The notes beneath the pieces were generated by a model, which had not been told where the DNA came from, searched no databases, and worked only from the letters and a program-made list of their open reading frames with translations. A program made the position numbers and the translations under genes. Shown piece by piece: positions 39,799 to 41,649 of a DNA stretch of 41,649 nt (position 1 is the stretch's first letter; each line of letters starts with the position of its first letter). Origin of the DNA: Rhodospirillales bacterium (GTDB taxonomy: Bacteria; Pseudomonadota; Alphaproteobacteria; Acetobacterales; Acetobacteraceae); contig CANHKG010000013.1 of NCBI GenBank assembly GCA_947460455.1, forward strand, positions 1 to 41,649, in the 5' to 3' direction.

Positions 39799-41397
39799 AT
39801 GGCGCGCCCGCCGCCCGGGGAGCCGCCGCGCGAGCCCAGCCTGGCCGATGTTGCGGCTGGCACGGTGGCGCCGCGGATGTTCCGGCGTGCGGAACGGGAA
39901 CGCCACGGCGAGCCGCCGCAGAAGCGCCGCAAGGAGATCCGGGTGCGGCGCCCGCGCTCGCCCATCTGGGGCTGGCTGCTGGCGCTGCTGGTGCTGGGTG
40001 TCGTTGCCGGTGGGGCGGCGGTGGGCGGGCTTGGCTGGTATCTTACGGATATCGGCCGCACGCCGCGCGAATGGGCGCCCTACATCCAGCAGCGCGCGGC
40101 GGGCAACCATGCGCTGATTGTGATGGCTGCCGGGAAGGTTGCGGGCTTTCTCGATGCGATGGACCGGCTGGAGCGGTTCGGCGAGCCGGCGCTGCCGCCG
40201 CAGGCCGGGGCCTCCATGGCCCGCTCCGGCACGGCGCCCGCCGGCATGGTGAAGCTGGTGACCAGCACGCCACAGCTGGAGGCGGCGCTGGCCGCGGCCA
40301 CCCCGGGCCAGGTGATCCAGCTCCTGCCGGGCACCTATGGCGTGGGCGGGCGCGGCCTGCAGATCGCGCGGCCAGGAACGCCATCGGCGCCGATCACGCT
40401 GCGGGCGGAGCGGCTGGGCGATGTCTCCATCGAATCCTACGCTGTCGCGGCCTTCAAGATCAGCGCGCCGCATTGGGTGGTGGAGAACCTGGCAATCCGC
40501 GGCATGTGCGAGAGCCACAAGGATTGCGAGCATGCCTTCCACGTGGTGGGCGGCGCCGCGGGGACCGTGATCCGCAACAACCGGATCGAGGACTTCAATG
40601 CCCACATCAAGATCAATGGCGAGGGCGGCGCCTTTCCGGATCGCGGCCGGATCGAGGGCAACTCCCTGACCAATCGCGCCGCGCGGGATACGCGCAACCC
40701 GGTCACGCCGATCGACCTGGTGGCGGCGAGCCACTGGCGCATCGCCGGCAACTTCATCGCCGATTTCCAGCGCGCCTATCGCGGTGGCGCCACCTATGCC
40801 GCCTTCATGAAGGGCGAGGGCGAAGGGACCGTGATGGAGCGCAACGTGGTGCTGTGCGAATGGAAGCTGCTGGGCGCGAAATCCCCCACCGTGGGGCTGT
40901 CGGTCGGTGGCGGCGGCACCTTCCCGGATGCGGTGAAGCGCCAGCAAGGCGCGCTCGGCGTGGAGCAGGTGGCGGGCGTGATCCGCGACAACCTTATCGC
41001 CTTCTGCAACGATGTCGGCATCTACGTGAACAAGGGCCAGCGTTCGCTGATTGCGCACAACACGGTGCTGGATACGGCGGGGATCAGTGTGCGGTTCGCC
41101 GAATCCTCCGCCGACGTGGTGGGCAACGTGGTGGATGGCGCGATCCTGGCGCGCGACGAGGCGCTGCTGCGCGAGCGGGACAATCTGGGCACGCCGCTGC
41201 TGGGCCTGTACGTGGGCCTGCACCCGGTGCGCGACCTGTTCCGCGACGTGGCGAAGCTGGACCTGCGTTGGCGCGAACGCCCGGCGCAGGTCACGATCGT
41301 GGAATGGCGGGCCGATCTGTGCGGCGTGGAACGTATGGGCCGGGCGATGCCGGGCGCGTTCGACGATTATGCGAAGTGCCGCGACCCCGGTCGCTGA
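39799..41397 (+). CDS. Membrane-anchored right-handed parallel beta-helix protein (PL6-like)
   Basis: A 532-residue protein with a cytoplasmic, basic, proline-rich N-terminus (about 1-52), one membrane helix (WGWLLALLVLGVVAGGAAV, about 57-75) and a large periplasmic domain. That domain opens TSTPQLEAALAAATPGQVIQLLPGTYGVGG then APITLRAERLGDVSI, the entry to beta-helix polysaccharide lyases of the PL6/chondroitinase-B kind. Repeated turns with Asn ladders follow (GTVIRNNRIEDFNAHI, RIEGNSLTNR, GTVMERNVVLCEW, GVIRDNLIAF, SLIAHNTVLDTA). Lyase activity is not certain because the catalytic Lys/Arg cannot be placed by eye. It is encoded 5 nt after ttuC and is probably cotranscribed. Confidence 0.8.
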   Translation: MARPPPGEPPREPSLADVAAGTVAPRMFRRAERERHGEPPQKRRKEIRVRRPRSPIWGWLLALLVLGVVAGGAAVGGLGWYLTDIGRTPREWAPYIQQRAAGNHALIVMAAGKVAGFLDAMDRLERFGEPALPPQAGASMARSGTAPAGMVKLVTSTPQLEAALAAATPGQVIQLLPGTYGVGGRGLQIARPGTPSAPITLRAERLGDVSIESYAVAAFKISAPHWVVENLAIRGMCESHKDCEHAFHVVGGAAGTVIRNNRIEDFNAHIKINGEGGAFPDRGRIEGNSLTNRAARDTRNPVTPIDLVAASHWRIAGNFIADFQRAYRGGATYAAFMKGEGEGTVMERNVVLCEWKLLGAKSPTVGLSVGGGGTFPDAVKRQQGALGVEQVAGVIRDNLIAFCNDVGIYVNKGQRSLIAHNTVLDTAGISVRFAESSADVVGNVVDGAILARDEALLRERDNLGTPLLGLYVGLHPVRDLFRDVAKLDLRWRERPAQVTIVEWRADLCGVERMGRAMPGAFDDYAKCRDPGR

Positions 41398-41567
41398 GCG
41401 GCTGATTCACGCCTCCGGCGTTCCGCCTCCGACGATCAGACGCTAGATGTTTGATCCCAGGCTTTGATGGTGCACCCTTCACGCAGGCATGGAAGGATGC
41501 GCTAGAGCAGTAGCCCACCCGGGTGAATCGGGAGGGGTACCCAACGCGGCGGAAATCTGATCCAAGC

Positions 41568-41595
41568 TGTCTGCCGGGGAGGGGGCCGGCAGACA
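41568..41595 (+). repeat. Hairpin at the transposase start
   Basis: TGTCTGCCGG (41568-41577) and CCGGCAGACA (41586-41595) form a perfect 10-bp stem around GGAGGGGG. The right arm includes the A of the transposase ATG. It may limit transposase translation. A possible IS left end with a TA target lies further upstream near 41503, but this cannot be fixed without the right end. Confidence 0.5.
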
Positions 41596-41649
41596 TGGGA
41601 TATGCTCTTTCAACCGATCTTCGGGTGCGCGTGTTGGCTGCGGTGGACG
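41595..41649 (+). CDS. IS630-family-like transposase, N-terminal fragment (runs off the window)
   Basis: The last 55 bases encode MGYALSTDLRVRVLAAVD in an open frame. This matches the standard opening of IS630-type transposases, a helix-turn-helix starting with a (L)S-x-DLR-x-RV-x-AAV pattern. The rest lies outside the window, so completeness and family cannot be confirmed. The gap before it (41398-41567) holds no gene and may include the element's left end. Confidence 0.55.
   Translation, partial: MGYALSTDLRVRVLAAVD

Overview
The window is GC-rich (estimated by eye at about 70%), densely packed chromosomal DNA. Gene content (livHMGF-type and dpp-type ABC importers, a SelD fused to a flavoprotein domain, a CydDC exporter, a PEP-CTERM protein) and codon use suggest an environmental alphaproteobacterium, most likely Rhodospirillales/Acetobacteraceae of the Roseomonas kind. 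That assignment is inference; no rRNA or tRNA gene is present to anchor it.

Layout. 1-4.2 kb: a 3-hydroxyacyl-CoA dehydrogenase-family enzyme, an unrecognised helical protein, an EAL-type c-di-GMP phosphodiesterase behind a large dyad, a coupled DUF3253-like/DUF1499-like lipoprotein pair, and a 45-codon gene for a tiny secreted two-cysteine peptide with its own promoter-like sequence and terminator. 4.2-10 kb (minus): RecQ, a small OmpA-domain protein, and CydC/CydD. 10-13.1 kb: an SDR oxidoreductase divergent from a FluC/CrcB fluoride channel, then an amidase and a small secreted protein. 13.1-19.9 kb: a compact branched-chain-amino-acid-type ABC operon (livH-M-G-F, a long-chain-type acyl-CoA synthetase, then the binding protein) ending in a strong terminator. 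19.9-22.9 kb: an AT-rich island, a FrnE/DsbA-like protein coupled to acetate kinase, and a DMT exporter. 23-28.2 kb: an NADP oxidoreductase coupled to a zinc alcohol dehydrogenase, a D-2-hydroxyacid dehydrogenase, a GST and an MFS transporter. 28.2-28.5 kb: a repeat-filled gap. 28.5-35.7 kb: an unrecognised proline-rich protein facing a dipeptide/nickel-type ABC operon with three tandem binding-protein genes and two permeases but no ATPase. 35.8-41.6 kb: the SelD fusion, a PEP-CTERM protein, a tartrate dehydrogenase-like enzyme, a membrane-anchored beta-helix protein and the start of an IS630-like transposase.

How the genes work together. The liv cluster reads as uptake plus CoA activation of a carboxylic acid. 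The dpp-like cluster reads as uptake of a peptide or peptide-like ligand with several alternative binding proteins. Oxidoreductases, GST and exporters form a general detoxification/catabolic background.

The least ordinary signals are non-coding or very small: a family of A/T-rich hairpin repeats lying in the leaders of two transporter genes, a roughly 170-nt imperfect palindrome, several dyads that abut start codons, and the 45-residue secreted peptide. I did not find a defence island, CRISPR array or phage. I cannot claim a wholly new multi-gene system from the sequence alone.
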